Positions 24,454 to 33,125 of a DNA stretch of 64,000 bases are shown here, piece by piece. The DNA lies in contig DATBKZ010000082.1 in NCBI GenBank assembly GCA_036555615.1, positions 53,220 to 117,219 of the forward strand. Direction: 5' to 3'. The stretch comes from SG8-41 sp036555615 (GTDB lineage Bacteria; Pseudomonadota; Gammaproteobacteria; Burkholderiales; SG8-41). The notes under the pieces are model-generated. The model had not been told where the DNA came from. It searched no databases and saw only the letters and a program-made list of their open reading frames with translations. Within the stretch, counting starts at the first letter, position 1. Each line of letters begins with the position of its first letter. The translations under genes were made by a program, and so were the position numbers.

Positions 24454-26562
24454 ATGACTTCTGCCAAGCAAAGCGGCAAATCACCAAAGCCGGAGACTCT
24501 GTTGGTCGAGTTGCTGACCGAGGAGCTGCCGCCGAAAGCGCTGCGCTCGCTCTCGGAGGCATTCGCGCATGCGCTCGCGGAAAATCTCAAGCAGGATGAC
24601 TTTCTCGAGCCGGACAGCGCAGTCGACCCGTACGCGACGCCACGCCGCCTGGCACTGCGGATAACCCGTGTGCGCGACCGCGCGCCAGACAAGCTCGTCG
24701 ATTCGTCCGGACCCAGCGTCAAGGCCGGGCTTGATGCGAAGGGGCAACCTACGCCGGCGCTGCTTGGCTTCGCCAAGAAGCACGGGGTCGAAGTCAACAA
24801 GCTTGCCCGGCGTCAGACTCCCAAGGGCGAGATCTTCTTTTGCACGACCACTGCCAAGGGTGGCCAACTGGGCGCCAACCTGGCGCTCAAGGTCGCGGCG
24901 GCCCTCGAAGCGCTCCCGATTCCGAAGGTGATGCGGTGGGGGTCAGGCGACCAGCAATTCGCGCGCCCGGTGCACGGCCTGGTGATGCTGCACGGCGCGC
25001 GCGAAATTTCGGGCACGGTGCTGGGAGCAGAGAGCTCCAACCGGACCCGGGGTCACCGCTTCCTCGCCGGCGGCGGGATCGTGCTCAAGCACGCCGACGA
25101 GTACGAACGGGCGCTGCGCGAGCAAGGCAGGGTCATCGCCGGGCTTGCGGCCCGGCGCACCCTCGTAATCAAGGCGCTGGAGGAAGCTGCGGGACAGGGC
25201 GCCGCGCTGGTCGCGGACGACGCCCTGCTCGACGAGATCACCGCGCTCGTGGAATGGCCAGCCGTATACGCAGGCGAGTTCGGCCGCGAGTTCCTCGACG
25301 TGCCGGAGGAGTGCCTGGTGCTCGCGATGCAGCGGCACCAGAAATACGTGCCGCTGCGCGACAAGGAGACGGGAAGGCTCCTGCCGCGATTCCTCTTCGT
25401 CTCCAACCTCGAGACGAAGCAGCCGCGCGAGATCATCCACGGCAACGAGCGCGTATTGCGGGCGCGCCTGGCGGACGCCAAGTTCTTCTACGACCAGGAC
25501 CGCAAGACGCGTCTGGAGGCGCGCGTGCCGCGCCTCGCCAGCGTCGTCTACCACGGCAAGCTGGGCAGCCAGCTCGAGCGTGTCGAGCGCATCCAGCTGC
25601 TCGCCGGGAAGATCGCGCACGGCATCGGCGCCGATCCCCTGCTCACGGGGCGCGCGGCCTGGCTCTCGAAGGCCGATCTCCTGACGGAGATGGTCGGCGA
25701 GTTTCCCGAGCTGCAGGGAACAATGGGGCGTTATTACGCGATTCACGATGGCGAGCCGCAGGCGGCCGCCGATGCGATCGAGGCGCATTACCGGCCGCGC
25801 TATGCGGGAGATGCCCTTCCCGAGAGTCCCATCGGCATAGCGGTCGCGCTCGCCGACAAGCTCGATGCGCTCGCCGGCCTGTTCGGCATCGGGCAGACGC
25901 CGACCGGCGACCGCGACCCGTTCGGGTTGCGCCGCGCCGCGCTCGGGGTCGTCCGCATCCTGGTGGAGCGCCGTCTGACGCTCCCGCTGAACGACCTCGT
26001 CGGCGCAGCGATCAAGGAATACGGCGGGCGCGTGAGCGACGCCCAGGCGGCGCTTGAATCCTTCATCTATGACCGGCTTGCCGGCTATTTGAAAGAAGCA
26101 GGATATACGACCCTGGAGGTCGATTCGGTCGTCAGCCTGCGGCCGAAGCGCATCGATCTCACGCCGCGCCAGCTGGAAGCCGTCCGCGCCTTCACCAGGC
26201 TGCCCGAGGCGGAAAGCCTCGCGGCCGCGAACAAGCGCGTGGCAAACATATTGAAGCAGGCAGCTGCCAAGGGCGAGACGTTTGCAGGCGCCGCCTCGGA
26301 CAAGCTGAAGGAGCCCGCTGAGCGCGAGCTCTACTCGGCCCTCGCCATCACCGCGGACAGCGCACGAAGCCTCTACGAGCGCGGGGATTTCACCGGCTTT
26401 CTCAAGACCTTCGCCGCGCTGAAGGGCCCGGTCGATGCGTTCTTCGATTCAGTGATGGTCATGGTGGACGACCACGAGCTGCGCCAGAACCGCCTGGCGC
26501 TGCTCGCTGATCTCCGTGCCGAGATGAACCGCGTCGCGGACCTCTCGAAGCTCGCCGCGTGA
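24454..26562 (+). CDS. glyS: Glycine--tRNA ligase beta subunit
   Basis: A 702-residue subunit of bacterial glycyl-tRNA synthetase. The start LLVELLTEELPPKALRSLSEAFA is characteristic. Later landmarks are MRWGSGDQQFARPVHGLVMLHG, VALADKLDALAGLFGIGQTPTGDRDPFGLRRA and the C-terminal DALR-type anticodon-binding region ending DSVMVMVDDHELRQNRLALL. ATG 24454 is correct, since the longer open frame overlaps glyQ. It binds tRNA and contributes to the active tetramer. Confidence 0.96.
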   Translation: MTSAKQSGKSPKPETLLVELLTEELPPKALRSLSEAFAHALAENLKQDDFLEPDSAVDPYATPRRLALRITRVRDRAPDKLVDSSGPSVKAGLDAKGQPTPALLGFAKKHGVEVNKLARRQTPKGEIFFCTTTAKGGQLGANLALKVAAALEALPIPKVMRWGSGDQQFARPVHGLVMLHGAREISGTVLGAESSNRTRGHRFLAGGGIVLKHADEYERALREQGRVIAGLAARRTLVIKALEEAAGQGAALVADDALLDEITALVEWPAVYAGEFGREFLDVPEECLVLAMQRHQKYVPLRDKETGRLLPRFLFVSNLETKQPREIIHGNERVLRARLADAKFFYDQDRKTRLEARVPRLASVVYHGKLGSQLERVERIQLLAGKIAHGIGADPLLTGRAAWLSKADLLTEMVGEFPELQGTMGRYYAIHDGEPQAAADAIEAHYRPRYAGDALPESPIGIAVALADKLDALAGLFGIGQTPTGDRDPFGLRRAALGVVRILVERRLTLPLNDLVGAAIKEYGGRVSDAQAALESFIYDRLAGYLKEAGYTTLEVDSVVSLRPKRIDLTPRQLEAVRAFTRLPEAESLAAANKRVANILKQAAAKGETFAGAASDKLKEPAERELYSALAITADSARSLYERGDFTGFLKTFAALKGPVDAFFDSVMVMVDDHELRQNRLALLADLRAEMNRVADLSKLAA

Positions 26563-26569
26563 GCACGGC

Positions 26570-27103
26570 ATGAAGCTGGTGATACTGGACCGCGACGGCG
26601 TCATCAACTACGACAGCCCGTCCTACATCAAGGGCCCGGATGAGTGGAAGCCGATCCCGCGGAGCCTCGACGCGATCGCGCGCCTCACCCAGGGGGACTA
26701 TCGCGTCGTCGTGGCGACCAACCAGTCCGGCGTCGGGCGCGGGCTGTTCGACATGGCGACGCTGAACGCCATCCACGACAAGATGCACCGCGCGGTCGGC
26801 CAGGCGGGCGGGCGCATCGACGCGGTTTTCTACTGCCCGCACGCCATGGAGGCGAACTGCAGCTGCCGCAAGCCCAAGCCCGGGCTGCTCGAGGACATCG
26901 GCCGGCGCTTCAATACGAGCCTGCAGGACGTGCCGTGCATCGGCGATCAGCTGCGAGACCTGCAGTCGGCGGCGACGGTGGGAGCGCAACCGATCCTGGT
27001 GCTGACCGGCAAGGGCGCGAAGACGCAGCGCGAAGGCGGGCTGCCTCCGAACACCCGGATCTACGCCGATCTCGCCGACGCGGTGAAATCGCTCGTTCGA
27101 TGA
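26570..27103 (+). CDS. gmhB: D-glycero-beta-D-manno-heptose-1,7-bisphosphate 7-phosphatase
   Basis: A 177-residue HAD phosphatase for ADP-heptose synthesis (LPS core). Motif I is LVILDRDGVINYDS. VVATNQSGVGRGLF is motif II. Zinc cysteines lie in YCPHAMEANCSCRKPKPGLL, a combination specific to the GmhB/histidinol phosphatase group. The lysine in KPKPG and the CIGDQLRDLQSA block complete the active site. It starts 7 bp after glyS and overlaps plsC as ATGA. Confidence 0.93.
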   Translation: MKLVILDRDGVINYDSPSYIKGPDEWKPIPRSLDAIARLTQGDYRVVVATNQSGVGRGLFDMATLNAIHDKMHRAVGQAGGRIDAVFYCPHAMEANCSCRKPKPGLLEDIGRRFNTSLQDVPCIGDQLRDLQSAATVGAQPILVLTGKGAKTQREGGLPPNTRIYADLADAVKSLVR

Positions 27104-27804
27104 CTGCACTCCTGCGGTCATCGGTGTTCGCGCTGTTCCAGGCAATCATCACCCCGGTCTTTGCCCTCCTTGCGCTCCTCGTCGTTCCGTTCCCGGCGGC
27201 GGCGCGCTATCGGTTCATCACTACCTGGTCGCGCCTGATGCTCGCCGGCGCCAAGACGATACTCGGCATCCGCTACCGGGTCCTCGGCGCGGAAAACCTC
27301 CCGCCCCCGCCCTACATCGTGCTCGCCAAGCATCAGTCGGCGTGGGAAACGCTCGCATTCCAGGTCATCTTCCCGCCGCAGGTCTGGGTGGTGAAGCGCG
27401 AGCTTCTGTGGATTCCCTTCTTCGGCTGGGGCCTGGCGATGCTTGCGCCGATCGCCATCGACCGCGCCTCCGGTCCGCGCGCGCTGACCCAGCTGCTTGA
27501 GCAGGGGCGGGAGCGCCTGGCGCGCCGCTACTGCATCGTGATCTTTCCGGAGGGCACGCGCATCGCGCCGGGCAGCCGGGGCAAGTACCAGGTCGGCGGC
27601 GCCTGGCTCGCGGTCAAGACGGGAACGCCAGTCGTGCCGGTCGCGCACAACGCCGGCGAGCTGTGGCGCCGGCGCGCATTCGTGAAGCGCCCCGGGCTGG
27701 TGACGGTCAGCATCGGCGCGGCGATCGACAGCCGGCAGTCTGCGCCCGACGAGCTGATCCGCCGCGTCGAGAACTGGATCGAGGGCGAGATGCAGCGCCT
27801 CTGA
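27100..27804 (+). CDS. plsC: 1-acyl-sn-glycerol-3-phosphate acyltransferase
   Basis: A 234-residue membrane-associated acyltransferase for phosphatidic acid synthesis. An N-terminal membrane helix (ALFQAIITPVFALLALLVV) is followed by the acyltransferase block KHQSAWETLAFQ, which has the HX4E form of the usual HX4D motif, a variant seen in PlsC proteins of this group. Next come LWIPFFGWGLAML, IDRASGPRALTQL and VIFPEGTRIAPG. It is the last gene of the gly-gmhB-plsC run before lptM-lysA. Confidence 0.92.
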   Translation: MTALLRSSVFALFQAIITPVFALLALLVVPFPAAARYRFITTWSRLMLAGAKTILGIRYRVLGAENLPPPPYIVLAKHQSAWETLAFQVIFPPQVWVVKRELLWIPFFGWGLAMLAPIAIDRASGPRALTQLLEQGRERLARRYCIVIFPEGTRIAPGSRGKYQVGGAWLAVKTGTPVVPVAHNAGELWRRRAFVKRPGLVTVSIGAAIDSRQSAPDELIRRVENWIEGEMQRL

Positions 27805-27817
27805 TACCATCCCGCCC

Positions 27818-27982
27818 ATGCGCCCGCTCGTTCCGTTGATCGCGCTCGCCGTGTTGCTGGCGGGCTGCGGCTACAAGACGCCGCTCAAGCTGCCTCCTCC
27901 GAAGCCCGCCGATAAGGCTGCGGCGCAGAAGCCAGAGCCGGAGGAGAATGACAAGAAGCCCGCGAGTGAGCCGTGGCCGTAA
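27818..27982 (+). CDS. lptM: Small lipoprotein LptM-like (YifL family)
   Basis: A 54-residue lipoprotein. The signal peptide RPLVPLIALAVLLAGCGYKTPLKLPP carries the lipobox LAGC followed directly by the GYKTPL-type motif that defines the LptM family, which stabilises the LPS-transport translocon LptD. The remainder is a Lys/Pro/Glu-rich tail. Its stop overlaps the lysA GTG by 10 bp, the typical lptM-lysA arrangement. Confidence 0.82.
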   Translation: MRPLVPLIALAVLLAGCGYKTPLKLPPPKPADKAAAQKPEPEENDKKPASEPWP

Positions 27983-29220
27983 GCCACTTCGAGTACCGTA
28001 ACGGCGAGCTGCACGCCGAGGCGGTTCCGCTTGCGCGGGTGGCGGAGCGCTACGGCACGCCGTGCTACGTCTATTCGCGGGCGGCGGTGACGGACACCTA
28101 CCGCGCATTCGACACCGCGTTCGCCGGCCGCGACCACCTCATCTGCTACGCGGTCAAGGCAAATTCAAGCCTTGCGGTGCTGAACGTGCTCGCGCGGCTG
28201 GGCAGCGGCTTCGATATCGTCTCCGGCGGGGAGCTCGCGCGGGTGCGGGCGGCAGGCGGAGACCCGCGCAAGATCGTTTTCTCGGGTGTCGGCAAGACCG
28301 CCGAGGAGATGCGCCAGGCTCTCATGGCAGGCATCCTGTGCTTCAACGTCGAGTCGGAAAGCGAGCTCCAGCGGCTCGCCACGGTCGCGGCGCAAAGCGG
28401 CCGGACCGCGGCGCTCGCCCTGCGCGTCAACCCCGACGTCGACCCGCGCACCCATCCCTATATCGCGACGGGCCTGAAGCAGAACAAGTTCGGTATTCCC
28501 ATTGAGGATGCCCTCGCGCTCTACCGGCGCGCGCGGGAGATGCGGCACCTCGCGGTTACCGGAATCGGATTCCATATCGGTTCGCAGCTGACGGAGCTTG
28601 AGCCGTTCGTCGCTGCGCTCGACCGGGTGCTGGAACTCGCCGACCGGCTGCAGTCCGAGGGCCTGGCCCTTGCACATGTCGATATCGGCGGCGGCCTCGG
28701 GATCCGCTACCGCGACGAGTTGCCGCCGACGCCGGCCGACTACGCCCGGGCGCTCGTGAGCCGGTTCGGCACCCGAACGCTGAGGATACTGCTCGAGCCG
28801 GGGCGGGCCCTGACTGGCGGGGCCGGGCTGCTGCTTACGCGCGTGGAATATCTCAAGCATGGACGCGAGCGGAACTTCGCGGTGGTGGACGCGGCGATGA
28901 ACGACCTGCTGCGGCCGGCGCTCTACGATGCCTGGCACGATGTCCTGCCGGTGAAGGCCGGCGGCGACGGGCCGCGCTACGAAATCGTGGGCCCGGTGTG
29001 CGAGACCGGCGATTTCCTCGCCCACGACCGCGCGCTCGATCTGCGCGAAGGCGATCTTCTCGCCGTGATGTCGGCCGGCGCCTACGGCATGAGCATGAGC
29101 TCGAACTACAACACCCGCCCGCGCGTGGCCGAGGTCATGGCCGATGGGGCCGCGATGCACCTCATCCGCGAGCGCGAGGCGGTTTCCGAGCTGATGGCGC
29201 GGGAGATATTGCTGCCCTAG
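27973..29220 (+). CDS. lysA: Diaminopimelate decarboxylase
   Basis: A 415-residue PLP enzyme making lysine. The PLP lysine lies in HLICYAVKANSSLAVL. GSGFDIVSGGELARVRAAG and GIGFHIGSQLTELEPF follow. EPGRALTGGAGLLLTRVEYLK binds phosphate, and VGPVCETGDFLA holds the catalytic cysteine. The start is a GTG at 27973. It is the end of the long plus-strand housekeeping run and converges on an anti-sigma gene 4 bp away. Confidence 0.96.
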   Translation: MAVSHFEYRNGELHAEAVPLARVAERYGTPCYVYSRAAVTDTYRAFDTAFAGRDHLICYAVKANSSLAVLNVLARLGSGFDIVSGGELARVRAAGGDPRKIVFSGVGKTAEEMRQALMAGILCFNVESESELQRLATVAAQSGRTAALALRVNPDVDPRTHPYIATGLKQNKFGIPIEDALALYRRAREMRHLAVTGIGFHIGSQLTELEPFVAALDRVLELADRLQSEGLALAHVDIGGGLGIRYRDELPPTPADYARALVSRFGTRTLRILLEPGRALTGGAGLLLTRVEYLKHGRERNFAVVDAAMNDLLRPALYDAWHDVLPVKAGGDGPRYEIVGPVCETGDFLAHDRALDLREGDLLAVMSAGAYGMSMSSNYNTRPRVAEVMADGAAMHLIREREAVSELMAREILLP

Positions 29221-29224
29221 CCGG

Positions 29225-29980
29225 TCAGGGGTTCAGCTGCCGATACACCGCGGTCGCGATGCGCAGCAGCTCGCTCCTGTCCACTTCGCCCGAGAGGGCA
29301 TAGCCGAGCTTGCGGTCGATCCAGTAAAACACGCCCACGCGGCTCTCCTCCGCGAAGCGGAAGGCGGTCTCGCGGCTGTCGTCGCGATTCACTCGAACGT
29401 AGAGCGTGAGCCGCTGGCCCTTCGCGTCCTGGTACATGAACTGGGCCACGGGCCCCCGATCGCCCGGCAGCAGCCGCCCGCCGACGAGCGTGTACCCCAG
29501 CTCGCCAAGGTGGGGCACCTTGAGCGGCGTCCCGAGACGCTTCGACAGCCAGGTCACGAGATGCTTTTCCTGGTCGGCCCCGACCTCGACCGGATGGCGC
29601 ACTTCCGGGCTGTAGACGACGTGCGCGATTGCCGCCTGGCGCGGCCACGAGGTCGCCTCCGCGCGCTGTTCCGAGGTGTAGGCATTCAGCTGCCAGCCGA
29701 TCACTCCGCCCAGCGCGAACCACGCGACCATGGCGGCGTAGCGCGCGAGCGGCCGCAGCCAGGCGGGCCGCGGCACCCTCAGCCGCGACGGCGGCGGCTC
29801 ATCGAGCACCGGATCGAATTCCCGGCGCAGGGCCGCTTTCTGCTCGCGATAGGCCGCCAGGCGCGCCGCTTCCTCGGGGCGCTCCGCCAGGTACGCTTCC
29901 ACCTCGGCGGCGCGCCCCAGGGGCAGCACGCCATCGACGTACGCGTGCAGATCGGCCTCGGTGACGATCTGTCTGCTCAT
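29225..29980 (-). CDS. Anti-sigma factor (transmembrane)
   Basis: A 251-residue protein with a cytoplasmic anti-sigma N-terminus (DLHAYVDGVLPLGRAAEVEAYLAERPEEAARLAAYREQKAA), typical of ECF anti-sigma factors without a zinc CHCC motif. One membrane helix near residue 80 (AMVAWFALGGVIGWQL) and a periplasmic sensor region of about 150 residues follow. It overlaps the sigma gene as ATGA. The signal sensed is unknown. Confidence 0.8.
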   Translation of the reverse strand: MSRQIVTEADLHAYVDGVLPLGRAAEVEAYLAERPEEAARLAAYREQKAALRREFDPVLDEPPPSRLRVPRPAWLRPLARYAAMVAWFALGGVIGWQLNAYTSEQRAEATSWPRQAAIAHVVYSPEVRHPVEVGADQEKHLVTWLSKRLGTPLKVPHLGELGYTLVGGRLLPGDRGPVAQFMYQDAKGQRLTLYVRVNRDDSRETAFRFAEESRVGVFYWIDRKLGYALSGEVDRSELLRIATAVYRQLNP

Positions 29981-30483
29981 TTCACCACCTTGAGGGCGGC
30001 GGACCTGAAATCGCCGCCCAGCAGCGCGCGCAGGCGCTCGCGGGCGCGCGACAGTCGCGACATGATGGTCCCGATGGGAACGTCCAGGACCCGCGCCGCC
30101 TCTTCATAAGTGAACTGCTCCAGGCCGACCAGCAGCACCACGGTGCGCTGCTCGACCGGCAGCTTCGCCAGCGCGACGCCGATGTCCCTCCATTCGGACC
30201 AGTCGGGCTCGCGGTACTGGAGCGCCGCGGCGGCGGGCTCATCGAACGGCTCGTGCGGATAGCGCATCCGCGAGCGCGCCTGGTTGACGAAAATGTTGTG
30301 CATGATGGTAAAAAGCCACGCTCGCAGGTCGCTGCCCCGGCGCCACAGGTGAAAGCGGGAGAGCGCGCGCTCCAGCGTGTCCTGCACCAGGTCGTCCGCC
30401 GCGGCGCGGTCGCCCGTCAACGCGCGCGCGTAGCGGCGCAGCCGCGGAATGTGCTGCTCGATGGATCCGGCGAGATCGCTCAT
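29977..30483 (-). CDS. ECF RNA polymerase sigma factor
   Basis: A 168-residue sigma-70 family ECF factor. Region 2 contains LRRYARALTGDRAAADDLVQDTLERALSRFHLWRRGSDLRAWLFTIMHN (core binding and -10 recognition). Region 4 contains LPVEQRTVVLLVGLEQFTYEEAARVLDVPIGTIMSRLSRARERLRALL. It is followed by its anti-sigma partner. It lies about 50 bp downstream of the OGT-like gene on the same strand, so co-transcription with mgtE and the OGT-like gene is possible. Target promoters are not visible here. Confidence 0.88.
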   Translation of the reverse strand: MSDLAGSIEQHIPRLRRYARALTGDRAAADDLVQDTLERALSRFHLWRRGSDLRAWLFTIMHNIFVNQARSRMRYPHEPFDEPAAAALQYREPDWSEWRDIGVALAKLPVEQRTVVLLVGLEQFTYEEAARVLDVPIGTIMSRLSRARERLRALLGGDFRSAALKVVK

Positions 30484-30533
30484 GCCTGGTTGGTTTCCCC
30501 TGTCCTGCCCGGCCGCCGCCCGTTCTCGTTACG

Positions 30534-33125
30534 TTAACATCGTCGCCGGGCGAGGTATTCCTCGAACATGTGCTCGTATATCGCCTCGAGGTTCCGGACG
30601 AAACGGGGCGCATCGAAAAGCGCGCAGGTATCGCGCGAAGCCTGCAGCCTGCCCCGGACTTCCTTCAGCCTGCCGGGCGAGGTGGCCAGCTCGAGCACCT
30701 TGCGCTCGCAGTCGGCCGCGCTCAGGGTGACCAATTCGCGCAGCCCGGCGTTGATCAGGATGCTTCCCGCCACGCGCGAAGCAAATGTCTCTCCGGCACG
30801 CGTCACCAGCGGGCAGCCCATCCACAGAGCGTCGCTCGCCGTGGCGTGGGAAGAATAGGGATAGGTGTCCAGTGCGAGATCGGCCAGCCGGTACTGAACG
30901 AGGTATTCGGGCGGGTCCGCGCGCGAGGCGAACACCAGCCGCTCCGCCGCCACGCCTCGTTCCGCCGCCGCCCGTCTCAGGTTCTCCGTTGCCCGGGGAT
31001 TCGCCTCTGCCAGCCAGAGCACGCTGCCCGGCACTCCGCGCAAAATCCGCATCCAGCGATCAAAAGTCTCCGGAAGTATCGTGTAGGCCTGGTTGAAGCA
31101 GCAGAACACGAGCCCCTTCTCTGGAAGCCCGCACTCCTGCCGGCTCGGGACTCGGCCGCTGATTTCCCGGTTGCGGTCATCGATCCGGTGACAGTCTGGC
31201 AGCCGTACCACCTTTTCCGCGTAGAAGGGCTCCTGTTCCCGAGGAATGATGAACGGATCCGCGATCAGATAGTCCACGCAGTCCGTCCCCATCGTTCCGG
31301 GGTAGCCGAGCCAGTTGACCTGGATTGGCGCTGGCCGCAGCGCCAGTATCTGCGGCCGCGCGCCGAGGGTGTAGCCGGTCAGGTCGATGAGAATGTCTAT
31401 GCCATCGCCGTGGACTCTTCGCGCCGCCGCAAAATAGGATTCTTGCGAGACATCGACAAAATGCTCGCACGCGCCCCGCAGCCGCGCACGGACCGTGCTC
31501 CCGTCGTCGGGCCCGTAGGCGTAGGCAAAGACCTCGAAGCGGCCGCGATCGTGGAGCTCGAAAAGCTTCGCCATCCGGTACGCCGTTGCGTGCCGATGGA
31601 AGTCCCCCGACAGGTAGCCGACCCTGAGCCGCTTCTGCGCCCCGCGCGCCGAAAAATCGAAGCCCAACGCGGCACGCGAAAGCGCGAGGGGCCCGAGCTC
31701 CCGCGTCGCCCACGCCCTGGCGCACGCGAGCTGTTCCGCGGGTGAGGTCGGCATGGACAGGTTGGGAAACGGCGCTATTGCGCTGCCACCCCCGTGTGCG
31801 ACGGCCTCCCGTAGCCGCTGCCAGAGTTCCTCGATTCCGTTCCAGTCGCAAAGGTGCTGAAGGACGTGAATCTTTCCGGCCAGCGCTGGCAGATGGTCCG
31901 CCTTGAGCGCGAGAGCGTGCCCGTACGACTCGAGGGCGCCGTCGAGCTCGCCCCGCATTCGCAATGTCTCAGCGAGCTCAAAATTGGCGTCGGCGTCATC
32001 CGGCTTCAGCTTGACCGCCTCCTGGTGACAAGCAACTGCCGCGTCCAGGTCGCCGATTCTGCGGTAGGCATCGGCAAGACCAACGTGCGCGATTGCGCGC
32101 TTGAGGCCAACTTCGAGCGCACGCCGGTATTGAGTAATCGCCTCCGGCAGCTGCCCCTGCAATTTCAGCAACGTGCCAAGATTGCAGTGCGCCTCGAAAT
32201 TGCGGGGATCGAGCAGTAGGGCCTTGCCATACAAGGCCTCCGCATCGGCATGGCGTCCCTGCTCGATCCGAACGATGCCGAGATTGACGTAGGGATCGAC
32301 GAAGTTCGGGGAGTCCGCGATCGCCTGCTCGTAGCACGCGACCGCCTCCTCGAGACGACCCTGGGCCCGCAGGACGTTGCCGAAATTGTTCCGGGCGCGG
32401 GCACGATCCTTGCCGCGCGCGAGAGCCTGTTTGAAGCAGGCTGCGGCATCTTCCAACCGCCCTTGCTGCTCGTACACCAGTCCCAGGTTGTTGAGCGATT
32501 CCTCATCGTCCGGGGCGACCGCGAGAACGCGCTGGTAGGAAGCCGCTGCGTCCTCAAGCCTGCCGGCGTAGCGGTGCAGGTTGGCAATGTTAAAGTGCGC
32601 GGCGGGGTTCCCAGGCTGCAATGCGAGTACTTTGTTGTAGGAGGCGAGCGCCTCCACCACATTGCCGCGCTCGGCGAGCGTGTTGCCAAGATTGAGGTGA
32701 ACGTCCGGGTCGTCGGGAGACCGCTTGACGGCCTCCCGCAGCGCTTCCTCGGCGTCGGCGAGCTTGCCCTGCGATGCCAGCGCGATGCCCATCCGCATCA
32801 AAAGCAGACTGTGGGACTCGCCGAGCCTGATGGCATCCCAGAACAGATTCTCCGCCGTCGCGAAATTCCGCAATGCGAGATGCGCGAGCCCGAGATTCTC
32901 CGTCATGACCGCATTGCCCGGCTTTCCCTCCAACGCCTGGCTGATCAGCGAAACGGCATCGCTGGCATTCCCCCCGGCCATGCGAACCACGCCAAGGAGG
33001 TGCAAGGCATCCGGTTGGCGCGGCGTTTCATTGAGGACCTCGCCGCACAGCCGCTCCGCTCCGGCAAGATCCTGCGCCTGGAAGCGGCCGAATGCTCTCT
33101 GCAGTTTTTCGTTCACGGAATTCAT
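30534..33125 (-). CDS. TPR protein with GT41 (SPINDLY/OGT-type) glycosyltransferase domain
   Basis: An 863-residue protein. About 11 TPR repeats fill residues 1 to about 380 (repeats such as PDDPDVHLNLGNTLAERGNV). The GT41 catalytic domain starts near residue 480 (RLRVGYLSGDFHRHATAYRM), with a catalytic-type His, then NWLGYPGTMGTDCVDYLIADPFI, FCCFNQAYTILPETFDRWMRIL and TYPYSSHATASDALWMGCPLVT. Such enzymes transfer a sugar from a nucleotide donor to Ser/Thr of proteins. Its ATG directly abuts the mgtE TAA. The target protein is unknown. Confidence 0.88.
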   Translation of the reverse strand: MNSVNEKLQRAFGRFQAQDLAGAERLCGEVLNETPRQPDALHLLGVVRMAGGNASDAVSLISQALEGKPGNAVMTENLGLAHLALRNFATAENLFWDAIRLGESHSLLLMRMGIALASQGKLADAEEALREAVKRSPDDPDVHLNLGNTLAERGNVVEALASYNKVLALQPGNPAAHFNIANLHRYAGRLEDAAASYQRVLAVAPDDEESLNNLGLVYEQQGRLEDAAACFKQALARGKDRARARNNFGNVLRAQGRLEEAVACYEQAIADSPNFVDPYVNLGIVRIEQGRHADAEALYGKALLLDPRNFEAHCNLGTLLKLQGQLPEAITQYRRALEVGLKRAIAHVGLADAYRRIGDLDAAVACHQEAVKLKPDDADANFELAETLRMRGELDGALESYGHALALKADHLPALAGKIHVLQHLCDWNGIEELWQRLREAVAHGGGSAIAPFPNLSMPTSPAEQLACARAWATRELGPLALSRAALGFDFSARGAQKRLRVGYLSGDFHRHATAYRMAKLFELHDRGRFEVFAYAYGPDDGSTVRARLRGACEHFVDVSQESYFAAARRVHGDGIDILIDLTGYTLGARPQILALRPAPIQVNWLGYPGTMGTDCVDYLIADPFIIPREQEPFYAEKVVRLPDCHRIDDRNREISGRVPSRQECGLPEKGLVFCCFNQAYTILPETFDRWMRILRGVPGSVLWLAEANPRATENLRRAAAERGVAAERLVFASRADPPEYLVQYRLADLALDTYPYSSHATASDALWMGCPLVTRAGETFASRVAGSILINAGLRELVTLSAADCERKVLELATSPGRLKEVRGRLQASRDTCALFDAPRFVRNLEAIYEHMFEEYLARRRC